20,302 nt of DNA from RFPI01 sp964470195 (GTDB lineage: Bacteria > Pseudomonadota > Gammaproteobacteria > Burkholderiales > Methylophilaceae), in contig CAYYBG010000034.1 of the NCBI GenBank assembly GCA_964470195.1, forward strand, positions 1 through 20,302. Direction: 5' to 3'. The position numbers and the translations under genes were made by a program. Below the pieces are notes generated by a model. The model did not search any database, was not told where the DNA came from, and saw nothing but the letters and a program-made list of their open reading frames with translations. Below, piece after piece: positions 1 through 7,782 of this stretch (positions are counted from its first letter, which is position 1; the number at the start of each line of letters is the position of its first letter).

Positions 1-498
1 CCCTCCGACGACACTGGAAACAGAGCCAAGTTTATTCAGTGTATCTGGCGTATTAGATGCAGCTTCAGGGTTAATCGATAGATGACCATTTTGGCTGCCG
101 TGCTGGCTGATTGCATTAATTAAAGAGGGGTTGCCTCGACTCATGTCTAAAAGCGTATCTACATCACCTTCTGCATATACCAGTGTGTTGTCTCCAGTAG
201 CCGCACCAGCGCTACCACTTTGACTGGTGATGATAATCTCATTGGTTTGAATCGAACATTGATTGCCTGCGCAGTCGAGATAAAAGTTTTCAATGATTAA
301 TTCAGTGTTGTCCGGCATCAATAATACTAAATGAGCGCCTTTTTTTACTGCGATAATATCGCTCTTATTGCCATTCTTTTTTACCGAATCTTGAATAAGC
401 TGGTATTTCTTTCCGGCTTTTGCGTGGAATACGAGGTGCTGGCCTGGTTTGATCTCCAAGGCCACTTTGTTGTCTTGCATAAGGATAGCTTTACCCAT
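1..498 (-). CDS. Bap/LapA-type large secreted adhesin, N-terminal fragment (runs off left edge)
   Basis: An open frame of 166 codons without a stop runs from an ATG at 498 to the window edge, so only the N-terminus is present. There is no Sec signal peptide. Residues about 51-73 (GAHLVLLMPDNTELIIENFY) match the pattern 'G-x-LV-x-x-x-x-D-G/N-x-x-I-x-I-x-NF(F/Y)' of the prefix domain that opens many Bap/LapA/BapA-like giant adhesins exported by type I secretion through a C-terminal signal. A Cys pair (C76, C81) lies just after it. From about residue 93 the chain turns Gly/Ser/Ala/Asn-rich, as in the linker before the repeats. A GGAG (509-512) lies 10 bases upstream of the ATG. The repeats, the C-terminal secretion signal and any secretion genes are outside the window. 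The family call rests on one motif and general composition, so the exact adhesin class is uncertain. Confidence 0.6.
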   Translation of the reverse strand, partial: MGKAILMQDNKVALEIKPGQHLVFHAKAGKKYQLIQDSVKKNGNKSDIIAVKKGAHLVLLMPDNTELIIENFYLDCAGNQCSIQTNEIIITSQSGSAGAATGDNTLVYAEGDVDTLLDMSRGNPSLINAISQHGSQNGHLSINPEAASNTPDTLNKLGSVSSVVGG

Positions 499-593
499 TT
501 TGATGAGGCTCCAACCATATTGTTATGTAACATCAAATACTCATTGAATTATTGTGATATTGAGTTTTAATGCTTATTTAGCGGATCATAATT

Positions 594-606
594 GCCTAGC
601 TAAGGC
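594..606. repeat. Small inverted repeat downstream of tRNA-Leu
   Basis: GCCT-AGCTA-AGGC forms a 4-bp stem with a 5-base loop, 8 bases past the encoded CCA end of the tRNA. No T-run follows on either strand, so a rho-independent terminator role is weak. It could help 3' processing or simply be chance. Confidence 0.25.
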
Positions 607-614
607 TATAATGA

Positions 615-699
615 TGGTGCCCAAGAGAGGACTCGAACCTCCACACCCGAAGGCACATGGACCTGAACCATGCGCGTCTACCAATTCCGCCACTTGGGC
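615..699 (-). tRNA. tRNA-Leu (anticodon CAG)
   Basis: On the minus strand the 85-nt sequence folds as a class II tRNA. The acceptor arm GCCCAAG pairs with CTTGGGC, followed by discriminator A and an encoded CCA (617-615). The anticodon stem is CATGG/CCATG around loop TTCAGGT, which places CAG at positions 34-36 and so decodes CUG leucine codons. The variable arm TGCCTTCGGGTGTG is long, as expected for leucine, and the T arm carries GGTTCGAGTCC. It lies between the left-edge adhesin (same strand, downstream of the tRNA 3' end) and rnr (opposite strand). Confidence 0.97.
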
Positions 700-797
700 T
701 ATACTTGCCAAAGAATTAAATTGACTAGTGATGCAATTTTCTGAGGCCTTAAGCAAGGGCGGATTTTACCGAAAGACCTACAAAGGAACAACTTATT

Positions 798-3185
798 TTG
801 GCAAGAAAAACACCCAAACAATCTCGCCGTCAATCCAAAGATCCACAAGCTTCCCGCGAAAGTGCAAATTATACACACCCCATCCCTAGCAGGGAATATA
901 TTCTGCAAGTGATGCTTCAACAGGGAGTGCCACTTTTTGTGGAAGATTTATATCGCTTATTAGAAATTGATCAAAAAGAGCATGAGATCTTTAATCGCCG
1001 TCTGGCGGCGATGGAGCGAGAGGGGCAAATTATGCGGAATCGCAGACATGCCCTGTGTGTGACAGAAAAATTACATTTAATCACAGGAACGGTACAGGGA
1101 CATCCTGATGGTTTTGGCTTTTTAATACCAGAAAATGGCGGTGCCGATATCTTTTTATCCAGTAAGGAAATGGCACAAGTTCTGCATGGTGACAGAGTGA
1201 TTGTTCGTCCTGTAGGGCAAGACAGAAAAGGTAGGCCAGAAGGAAAAATTGTCGAAGTTTTGAGTCATAACACACAACAATTGGTAGGCCGACTAATGCG
1301 CGAGCAAGGGATTAGTTTTGTGGCTGCTGAGGACAAGCGGATTCATCAAGATATCTTGATAGCCCCAGGTCAGGATATGAACGCTAAGCCCGGTCAGGTG
1401 GTGATGTTAAAGATGATTGAGCAGCCATCCGCCTACGCCAAACCCATTGGAAAGATCACAGAAATTCTTGGAAATTATGCTGATCCTGGTATGGAAATTG
1501 AGATTGCTTTACGCAAACATCATTTGCCCCACTTATTTTCGCCAGCAGCCATTAAGCAAGCCGAGTCCTACCATAAACAAGTAGAGGAAAAAGATTTTCG
1601 TGGTCGTCGCGATTTGCGCGATCTTCCTTTAATTACCATTGATGGAGAAACTGCAAGAGATTTTGATGATGCAGTTTTCTGTCAACCTCAAGGTAAGGGA
1701 TGGCGATTGCTGGTTGCAATTGCCGATGTGAGTTTTTATGTTCGTCCTCATGATGCATTGGATAAAGATGCTTATGAACGAGGTAACTCAGTGTATTTCC
1801 CACGTCGAGTGATACCAATGTTGCCTGAGGCATTGTCAAACGGACTGTGCTCGCTTAACCCTCAAGTTGATCGCTTATGCATGGTATGTGATATGCAAAT
1901 TGATGCACAAGGACAAGTGAAGCGATATGAATTTTATCCCTCTGTGATGAACTCTAAAGCCCGCATGACCTATACCCAAGTTCATGAAATATTAACGCAA
2001 CCGGATGGTCAGCTGGCGCAAGAATATGCATGGTTAGTCCCGCATTTGCAACATCTCAATCATTTTTTCAAACTTTCCTTAAATCTCAGAGAGAAGCGAG
2101 GTGCAATTGAGTTCGAAAGCCAAGAAACACTGATGATCTTTAATGATCAGGGCAAAATAGAGCGAATCTTGCCTAGCGTTCGTAATGATGCACATCGATT
2201 GATTGAAGAATGTATGTTGGCGGCTAATGTTTGTGCGGCAGACTTCTTGCAAAGTCATCAACATCCAGCCTTGTATCGAGTGCATGAGGGTCCAACCCCA
2301 GAGAAATTAGAGGTGCTACGTACTTTCATGGGAGAGGTTGGTTTTAGCGTGGGGGGGGGAGATAAACCGCAGGCTAAGGATTATCAAAAATTATTGGCGC
2401 GCATTAAAAATCGACCCGACGCAGGTTTACTTCAAACAGTGATGCTACGATCCATGCAACAAGCCGTTTATTGCCCTGATAATGTGGGGCATTTTGGTCT
2501 GGCGTATGATGCCTACACGCATTTTACTTCTCCGATTCGACGTTATCCAGATTTGTTAGTACATAGAGCAATTAAGGCGATTTTAGAGGCTAAACCTTAT
2601 CAAGCAGGCAATTGGCATGAGTTAGGACAACATTGCTCAATGACAGAACGACGTGCTGATGATGCAACTCGTGATGTGAATAACTGGCTGAAATGTTTCT
2701 ATATGCAGGATAAGTTGGGTGAAGAGTTTGACGGCACAGTGGCTGGCGTAACTAGTTTTGGATTATTTGTCGCTTTAGATGACCTAATGATAGAAGGTTT
2801 GCTTCATGTTACCGAATTGGGTAATGACTATTTTGAATATGACAAAATGCGTCATGAAATGCGAGGTGAACGAACAGGGGCAAGATATCGACTGGGAGAT
2901 CGATTAAGAATTAAGGTGAGTCGGGTTGATTTAGAAACGGCTCGGATTGATTTTGTTCTAGCTGATCAATTCAATGCACTCGCGGCAATTTTGCCTGAGC
3001 GTTTTTTGCAGGATTATCGACCCAGAAAAAAAACAACTCAAGATAGCGTGGGGCAATTGAGTCAACAAAAAAAGACCACCAAACGGCCTGTTGAAAAAGA
3101 AGCAAGTGCCGTGAAAGTTAGAAGAAAATCATCTCATATGCAGTCCAAAGTAAAGAAATCTAGCAACAAGAAAGCAAAAAGATAG
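798..3185 (+). CDS. rnr: Ribonuclease R, 3'-5' exoribonuclease
   Basis: RNase R degrades structured RNA, including rRNA and mRNA fragments, and acts in RNA quality control in the cytoplasm. The 795 residues show, in order: a winged-helix region (about 28-95); cold-shock-like RNA-binding domains from about 96, with GTVQGHPDGFGFLIPE; the RNB catalytic domain; an S1 domain from about 643; and a Lys/Arg/Ser-rich tail from about 740. The metal-binding acidic cluster is complete as D282, D288, D290, D291 in TIDGETARDFDD, the same spacing as E. coli D272/D278/D280/D281. The start is TTG at 798, with AAGGA at 783-787. It is preferred because the N-terminal signature NPIPSRE-like (THPIPSREYIL) lies upstream of any later Met. 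rlmB follows after 8 bases, so the two are probably cotranscribed. Unusual: a run of nine G at 2351-2359 and an A8 tract at 3026-3033, discussed in the findings. Confidence 0.97.
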   Translation: MARKTPKQSRRQSKDPQASRESANYTHPIPSREYILQVMLQQGVPLFVEDLYRLLEIDQKEHEIFNRRLAAMEREGQIMRNRRHALCVTEKLHLITGTVQGHPDGFGFLIPENGGADIFLSSKEMAQVLHGDRVIVRPVGQDRKGRPEGKIVEVLSHNTQQLVGRLMREQGISFVAAEDKRIHQDILIAPGQDMNAKPGQVVMLKMIEQPSAYAKPIGKITEILGNYADPGMEIEIALRKHHLPHLFSPAAIKQAESYHKQVEEKDFRGRRDLRDLPLITIDGETARDFDDAVFCQPQGKGWRLLVAIADVSFYVRPHDALDKDAYERGNSVYFPRRVIPMLPEALSNGLCSLNPQVDRLCMVCDMQIDAQGQVKRYEFYPSVMNSKARMTYTQVHEILTQPDGQLAQEYAWLVPHLQHLNHFFKLSLNLREKRGAIEFESQETLMIFNDQGKIERILPSVRNDAHRLIEECMLAANVCAADFLQSHQHPALYRVHEGPTPEKLEVLRTFMGEVGFSVGGGDKPQAKDYQKLLARIKNRPDAGLLQTVMLRSMQQAVYCPDNVGHFGLAYDAYTHFTSPIRRYPDLLVHRAIKAILEAKPYQAGNWHELGQHCSMTERRADDATRDVNNWLKCFYMQDKLGEEFDGTVAGVTSFGLFVALDDLMIEGLLHVTELGNDYFEYDKMRHEMRGERTGARYRLGDRLRIKVSRVDLETARIDFVLADQFNALAAILPERFLQDYRPRKKTTQDSVGQLSQQKKTTKRPVEKEASAVKVRRKSSHMQSKVKKSSNKKAKR

Positions 3186-3193
3186 GAATTTTA

Positions 3194-3943
3194 ATGCGTC
3201 AAACTAGAATCATATTTGGCTTTCATGCCATACAAAGTCGTTTACGGCAGAACTCGGCCAGCATCCAAGAGTTAATGATAGACCGCGATCGCATTGACCC
3301 ACGTATGCGCGACCTTTTGAATTTTGCTAAGCAAAATCAAGTACGGGTTATGGAACTTGACCGAAGTCGCTTGGATGGTATTGCAGGCGCGCATGCGCGA
3401 CATCAAGGGGTGGTGGCGAGAGTATTGGATTTGCCAATGCCATATCAAGACATAGACGACATTTTAGAGTCTGAGCTTGATGAGCCGATTCTTTTGCTGG
3501 TGTTAGATGGTGTTGAGGACCCTCATAATTTAGGCGCCTGTTTGCGTGTCGCTGATGCCTTGGGAGTACATGCTGTGATTGCTCCTAAGGATAGAGCCGT
3601 AGGATTAAATGCGACAGTTCGAAAAGTGGCTTGTGGAGCTGCTGAGAACGTACCTTTTATTACAGTGACCAACCTGGCAAGAACACTGCGCGATTTGCAG
3701 AGCAAAGGAGTGTTTGTAATTGGCGCATCCGCACAGGCGCAGAGTCAGTTACATGAGGCGCAATTGCAAGGCCCATTGGCAATAGTATTAGGTGCCGAGG
3801 GGACAGGTCTAAGACGTCTAACCGAAGAAAATTGTGATAGTTTGATTAAAATCCCCATGTTCGGCACTGTTGAAAGTCTGAATGTTTCTGTGGCAAGTGG
3901 TATTTGTCTTTACGAAATTCGCAGGCAGCGAATGCTTTCCTGA
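3194..3943 (+). CDS. rlmB: 23S rRNA 2'-O-methyltransferase (Gm2251), RlmB
   Basis: A SPOUT-family enzyme that transfers a methyl group from S-adenosylmethionine to the ribose of G2251 in the 23S rRNA P-loop during large-subunit assembly. The 249 residues contain an N-terminal substrate-binding domain (about 1-75) and a C-terminal knotted SPOUT domain. Family residues are present: N112 and R118 in DPHNLGACLRVAD, E202 in LGAEGTGLR, and the cofactor-knot motif SLNVSVASG. These align with E. coli N108, R114 and E198. ATG 3194 has AGGA in TAGGAATTTTA, about 6 bases upstream and overlapping the rnr stop region, which suggests coupled translation. The rnr-rlmB pairing is conserved in many proteobacteria. 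No hairpin terminator is evident after the stop. Confidence 0.96.
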   Translation: MRQTRIIFGFHAIQSRLRQNSASIQELMIDRDRIDPRMRDLLNFAKQNQVRVMELDRSRLDGIAGAHARHQGVVARVLDLPMPYQDIDDILESELDEPILLLVLDGVEDPHNLGACLRVADALGVHAVIAPKDRAVGLNATVRKVACGAAENVPFITVTNLARTLRDLQSKGVFVIGASAQAQSQLHEAQLQGPLAIVLGAEGTGLRRLTEENCDSLIKIPMFGTVESLNVSVASGICLYEIRRQRMLS

Positions 3944-3956
3944 TAGTTTTCTTGAT

Positions 3957-3985
3957 TTGCTTGAATAGGCTTGCGTCATTATATA
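3957..3985 (+). promoter_or_regulatory. Candidate sigma-70 promoter for ndk
   Basis: TTGCTT (3957-3962) and TATATA (3980-3985) are separated by 17 bases in the 186-base gap between rlmB and ndk. This would give a leader of roughly 140 bases. A second possible -10, TATAAA (4054-4059), sits inside the perfect palindrome CTTTATAAAG (4051-4060) but lacks a good -35. The rest of the gap is AT-rich, with a T-run just before the ndk ribosome-binding site GGAG (4121-4124). Assigned from consensus similarity only. Confidence 0.3.
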
Positions 3986-4129
3986 ACCATCGCTGCTTGT
4001 TTAAATGATGCTACAAAGCGAGTGAATGTTCTGATTTAACCTGCTTTTCCCTTTATAAAGTAGGCTAAAAATGGTATGTTTACGCACTTTAATTTTTGCT
4101 GTTTTTTTATTTAATTTTATGGAGTCATT

Positions 4130-4534
4130 ATGACCTTAGAACGTACTTTATCAATCATCAAACCCGACGCAGTTGCAAAAAATGTGATTGGTCAAATTTA
4201 TTCGCGTTTTGAATCTGCAGGTTTGAAAATCGTTGCTGCAAAAATGGCACATTTAAGCCAAGCCGAAGCTGAAGGCTTTTATGCTGTTCACAAAGAACGT
4301 CCTTTCTTCAATGATTTAGTTAAATTTATGATTTCTGGTCCGGTGATGATTCAAGTGTTGGAAGGTGAAAATGCTGTATTGAAAAACCGTGAATTAATGG
4401 GGGCAACCAACCCAAAGGATGCAGCACCAGGGACTATACGCGCAGACTTTGCTGAAAGCATAGACGCAAATGCGGTGCATGGTTCTGATTCTCTAGAAAA
4501 CGCAGCCATCGAAATCAAATATTTCTTTGGGTAA
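4130..4534 (+). CDS. ndk: Nucleoside diphosphate kinase
   Basis: Transfers the gamma-phosphate from ATP to nucleoside diphosphates through a phosphohistidine, keeping (d)NTP pools balanced in the cytoplasm. The catalytic histidine is H117 in NAVHGSDS. K11 (IIKPDAV) and Y51 also match E. coli Ndk numbering exactly, as does GATNPKDAAPGTIR. The start ATG 4130 has GGAG at 4121-4124 with 5-base spacing. At 134 residues it is about 7-9 shorter than usual: it stops right after KYFFG, where E. coli Ndk continues with a short tail. The bases after the stop do not encode a recognisable lost tail, so this looks like a natural short form rather than a recent nonsense mutation. ndk leads into the rlmN run after a 59-base gap. 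Confidence 0.97.
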   Translation: MTLERTLSIIKPDAVAKNVIGQIYSRFESAGLKIVAAKMAHLSQAEAEGFYAVHKERPFFNDLVKFMISGPVMIQVLEGENAVLKNRELMGATNPKDAAPGTIRADFAESIDANAVHGSDSLENAAIEIKYFFG

Positions 4535-4593
4535 TTTATTTTATATTCAATTAATTAAATGTTATTCCTGATGTTTAACTTGAATAAATTTCT

Positions 4594-5691
4594 ATGATTA
4601 ATTTGCTCGATCTCACGCAAGCGCAGTTAGCAAATTTTTTTGTCGAATTAGGCGAAAAGCCTTTCCGTGCAAAACAATTAATGCGTTGGATACATCACTA
4701 TGGTGTGCGTGATATTGAGCAAATGACCGACATTGCCAAAGGTTTGCGTGCCAAATTGGCAGAACAAGCTTGTATTCAGCCTCCTGACATTCAAACCGAG
4801 TTAATCTCTGATGATGGGACACGCAAATGGCTGATTGCGGCTGGCAATGGCAATGCGGTGGAGACGGTATTTATTCCTGAACAAGATCGAGGCACCTTAT
4901 GTGTCTCTTCTCAGGTTGGTTGTGCACTTGCTTGTACTTTTTGTTCAACTGGCAGACAGGGTTTCAATAGGAATCTTAGCGTTGCCGAGATTATTGGCCA
5001 ATTATTGGTGGCTGATAGCAGTCTACGCTCAGCACCTGATTATGAATTACTAAGTCGCGATGATCGCATTATTAGTAATGTGGTCATGATGGGGATGGGT
5101 GAGCCTTTAGCCAACTACGATAATGTTGTGCGTGCGATGCAAATTATGTTAGACGATTCGGCTTATGGCTTAAGTCGTCGACGAGTGACGCTGTCCACCA
5201 GTGGCCTTGTTCCAGCGATGGATAAATTGAAGCATGACTGTCCAGTGGCTTTAGCCGTGTCGCTGCATGCACCTAATGATGCGCTGCGCGATGAAATTGT
5301 CCCCATTAATCAGAAATATCCATTGGCTGAACTGATGGCAGCATGCCAACGATATCTGGATTATGCGCCACGTGATTTCATTACTTTTGAATATGTGATG
5401 CTGCATGACGTTAATGACAGCCTTCAACATGCCCAACAGTTGATCGATTTGGTTCGTAACGTGCCATGTAAATTTAATTTAATCCCTTTCAATCCATTCC
5501 CTAACAGTGGCTACCGTACATCAAGTGCGGACAACATCAAACGTTTTAGAGAGTTGTTACAACAACAAGGACACATTGTCACCACGCGGAAAACCCGTGG
5601 TGATGATATTGATGCCGCTTGTGGTCAACTTGCAGGACAAGTGCAAGATAAAACAAAACGCACCATCAAAATGGCAGTTGTTGCTGACTAA
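4594..5691 (+). CDS. rlmN: Dual-specificity 23S rRNA/tRNA adenine C2-methyltransferase, RlmN
   Basis: A radical-SAM enzyme that makes 2-methyladenosine at A2503 of 23S rRNA and at A37 of some tRNAs. The CX3CX2C cluster ligands are C110, C114 and C117 in CALACTFC. The two further conserved cysteines used in catalysis are C103 (GTLCVSS, methylene carrier side) and C343 (DAACGQ), matching the E. coli C118/C355 pattern. GEP (MGMGEPLANYDN) and the SLHAPND segment are typical. Its 365 residues match family length. ATG 4594 has no clear Shine-Dalgarno sequence. Instead an 8-codon ORF (4571-4597) ends in a TGA that overlaps this ATG. The stop is 11 bases before the rodZ ATG, consistent with one operon. 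Confidence 0.97.
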   Translation: MINLLDLTQAQLANFFVELGEKPFRAKQLMRWIHHYGVRDIEQMTDIAKGLRAKLAEQACIQPPDIQTELISDDGTRKWLIAAGNGNAVETVFIPEQDRGTLCVSSQVGCALACTFCSTGRQGFNRNLSVAEIIGQLLVADSSLRSAPDYELLSRDDRIISNVVMMGMGEPLANYDNVVRAMQIMLDDSAYGLSRRRVTLSTSGLVPAMDKLKHDCPVALAVSLHAPNDALRDEIVPINQKYPLAELMAACQRYLDYAPRDFITFEYVMLHDVNDSLQHAQQLIDLVRNVPCKFNLIPFNPFPNSGYRTSSADNIKRFRELLQQQGHIVTTRKTRGDDIDAACGQLAGQVQDKTKRTIKMAVVAD

Positions 5692-5702
5692 AAGGGGCGG
5701 TG

Positions 5703-6497
5703 ATGCAAGATCAACAATCATTAGGCCAATGTTTAAAGCAAAAAAGAGAAGCCAAGAAAATATCCATTCAACAAGTGGCTCAGCACTTGCGTTTGTCACC
5801 TAGCAAAATCGAGGCGATGGAGTCTGACGATGCAGAGTTAATGAATAGTGATTTTGCCCGCGGATATTTACGTAACTATGCGCGATTATTGCAAATAGAC
5901 GAGCAAATGCTATTAGATATTCATCGTCGTGACTTTCCCGAGCTCCAGCAAAAAATAGTGTTGAATACTGAAGCTTTAAAAAAATCTACTGATCAATCGA
6001 TAGCAATTAAAAAAACATTTCTGCTCGGATTAGTCGCTTTGCTCATCATCACCTATATTGGGTTCAGCATCTATGCTAAGTTAACCCATCCATCAGATTT
6101 CGATGATCTCAATAAGCAAGCTTTGCCCTCACAAACAGTGGATGATATTCAAACGCAGTCGCTAGATGCACAAGTGGTTGCTGATGACGTTAAACAGCAA
6201 GCTACCCAGCAAGAGCTGAGCAATGCCAACATGAATCATTCCAGCCCGATGCAGCAAGGCCAAATCGAAATAAAGTTTGTGTTTAGTGAGCAAACTTGGG
6301 CCAGTGTGCGAGACGCAGAAGGGCGCTCGATTTATAACAAACTCGCTGAAGCGGGCACCAAGGATGTGGTGTATGGACGTCCACCATTAAAACTAATCAT
6401 TGGTAATGTACATGGTACAAAGCTTTATAAAAATAGTGATGAGATTTCTTTAGATAAATTCATGCAAAACAATATTGCAAGACTGAATGTGGAGTAA
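5703..6497 (+). CDS. rodZ: Cytoskeletal protein RodZ (HTH and DUF4115)
   Basis: RodZ links the MreB cytoskeleton to the cell-wall elongation machinery and helps maintain rod shape. The 264 residues show a cytoplasmic N-terminal HTH domain (about 7-70, SIQQVAQHLRLSPSKIEAME), one transmembrane helix at about 106-127 (LLGLVALLIITYIGFSIYA), a Gln/Asp-rich linker, and a C-terminal periplasmic beta domain (about 180-264) with SEQTWASVRDAEG typical of DUF4115. ATG 5703 is preferred over the adjacent GTG 5700 because AAGGGG (5692-5697) then sits 5 bases upstream rather than 2. Many proteobacteria carry a pilF/pilW type IV pilus biogenesis gene between rlmN and rodZ; none is present here. The ispG start region overlaps its 3' end. 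Confidence 0.93.
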   Translation: MQDQQSLGQCLKQKREAKKISIQQVAQHLRLSPSKIEAMESDDAELMNSDFARGYLRNYARLLQIDEQMLLDIHRRDFPELQQKIVLNTEALKKSTDQSIAIKKTFLLGLVALLIITYIGFSIYAKLTHPSDFDDLNKQALPSQTVDDIQTQSLDAQVVADDVKQQATQQELSNANMNHSSPMQQGQIEIKFVFSEQTWASVRDAEGRSIYNKLAEAGTKDVVYGRPPLKLIIGNVHGTKLYKNSDEISLDKFMQNNIARLNVE

Positions 6498-7782
6498 ACG
6501 ATTGGAAAAGCCAATCAAACGACGTAATTCTTTACAAGTGATGGTGGGTCATGTTGCCGTTGGTGGAGATGCTCCTGTTGTGGTGCAATCGATGACCAAT
6601 ACCGATACAGCGGATGCAGAGGCGACTATCAAACAAGTATTAGAACTTTGGCAGGCTGGATCTGAAATTGTTCGTATTACGGTCAACTCAGCGGAAGCGG
6701 CGGCTCAAGTGTCTACCATTCGTCAACGATTAGATGCTTTGGGTTGTAATGTTCCTTTGGTGGGTGATTTTCATTTTAACGGCCACAAGTTGTTGCAAGC
6801 CTACCCTGATTGCGCTCAAGCATTAGCAAAATATAGGATTAATCCTGGTAATGTGGGTAAAGGAAGTAAACGTGATGAGCAGTTTGCTGCCATGATAGAA
6901 ACTGCCATTAAATACCAAAAACCTATAAGGATTGGGGTGAATTGGGGTAGTTTGGATCAAGCCAAATTGGCACAAATGATGGATCTAAATTCTCGCAGAC
7001 CTGAGCCATTATCTTCTGAGGCACTGATGCGTGAAGCACTCATCGAGTCAGCATTAGAGAGTGCTGCGCAAGCTGAGTCACTGGGTTTGGCGGCAAATCA
7101 AATTGTCATTTCTTGCAAAGTCAGCGCCGTGCAGGACTTGATTTTAATCTACCAAACGTTAGCAGCACGATGTCAATATCCTTTGCATTTAGGTTTAACT
7201 GAAGCAGGAATGGGGTCAAAGGGGATTGTTGCCTCAACCGCTGCGATTGCCATTCTATTACAACAAGGGATAGGCGATACAATAAGAGTAAGCTTAACCC
7301 CCGAGCCCAATGAATCAAGGACTCGAGAGGTCATTGTCGCGCAAGAAATCTTACAAACCATGGGCATACGTTCGTTTACGCCTTTGGTAACAGCTTGTCC
7401 TGGCTGTGGTCGAACGACTTCGACATTTTTCCAAGAATTGGCTCAGCAAATTCAAAGCTATTTGCGAGATCAAATGCCCATATGGCGAGCTGACTACCCT
7501 GGCGTGGAGAATATGACAGTGGCTGTCATGGGTTGCGTAGTGAATGGTCCTGGAGAATCAAAGTTGGCTAATATCGGCATTAGTTTGCCAGGCACTGGAG
7601 AGGTGCCAGTAGCGCCGGTTTTTGTTGACGGACAAAAAACGGTGACTCTTAAAGGCGATCGAATTGCACAAGAGTTTCAAGAAATTGTTCAAGCATATGT
7701 GCAAAAAAATTATGCACCGGATGGCCGTCTCCGTCGTAAAACTGAATCAAAAATAATTTCTATTCAAGCGATATCCTCATGA
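6487..7782 (+). CDS. ispG: 4-hydroxy-3-methylbut-2-en-1-yl diphosphate synthase, IspG (GcpE)
   Basis: Converts methylerythritol cyclodiphosphate to HMBPP in the MEP isoprenoid pathway, using a [4Fe-4S] cluster. The cluster ligands are C304 and C307 (ACPGCGRTT) and C350 (MGCVVNGPGE), with the fourth ligand E357. The N-terminal TIM-barrel motifs VVVQSMTNT, RINPGNVG and RIGVNWGS are present. Its 431 residues resemble the longer beta-type form compared with about 372 in E. coli. The start is ambiguous: ATG 6487 overlaps rodZ by 11 bases and lacks a good ribosome-binding site, while TTG 6502 has GGAG (6491-6494) at 7-base spacing and would remove five residues. The stop overlaps the hisS start as ATGA. 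Confidence 0.96.
   Translation: MWSKRLEKPIKRRNSLQVMVGHVAVGGDAPVVVQSMTNTDTADAEATIKQVLELWQAGSEIVRITVNSAEAAAQVSTIRQRLDALGCNVPLVGDFHFNGHKLLQAYPDCAQALAKYRINPGNVGKGSKRDEQFAAMIETAIKYQKPIRIGVNWGSLDQAKLAQMMDLNSRRPEPLSSEALMREALIESALESAAQAESLGLAANQIVISCKVSAVQDLILIYQTLAARCQYPLHLGLTEAGMGSKGIVASTAAIAILLQQGIGDTIRVSLTPEPNESRTREVIVAQEILQTMGIRSFTPLVTACPGCGRTTSTFFQELAQQIQSYLRDQMPIWRADYPGVENMTVAVMGCVVNGPGESKLANIGISLPGTGEVPVAPVFVDGQKTVTLKGDRIAQEFQEIVQAYVQKNYAPDGRLRRKTESKIISIQAISS

Noticed and set aside
331..570. Plus-strand reading frame of 79 codons
   Set aside because: It lies antisense to the adhesin frame, has no ribosome-binding site, and the minus-strand frame has a recognisable motif and continues to the window edge.
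4051..4060. Perfect palindrome CTTTATAAAG upstream of ndk as an operator
   Set aside because: A 10-base AT-rich palindrome is expected by chance in such a region and no second copy was seen.
5507..5803. Frames on both strands across the rlmN-rodZ junction
   Set aside because: They overlap conserved parts of both rlmN and rodZ and have no independent support.
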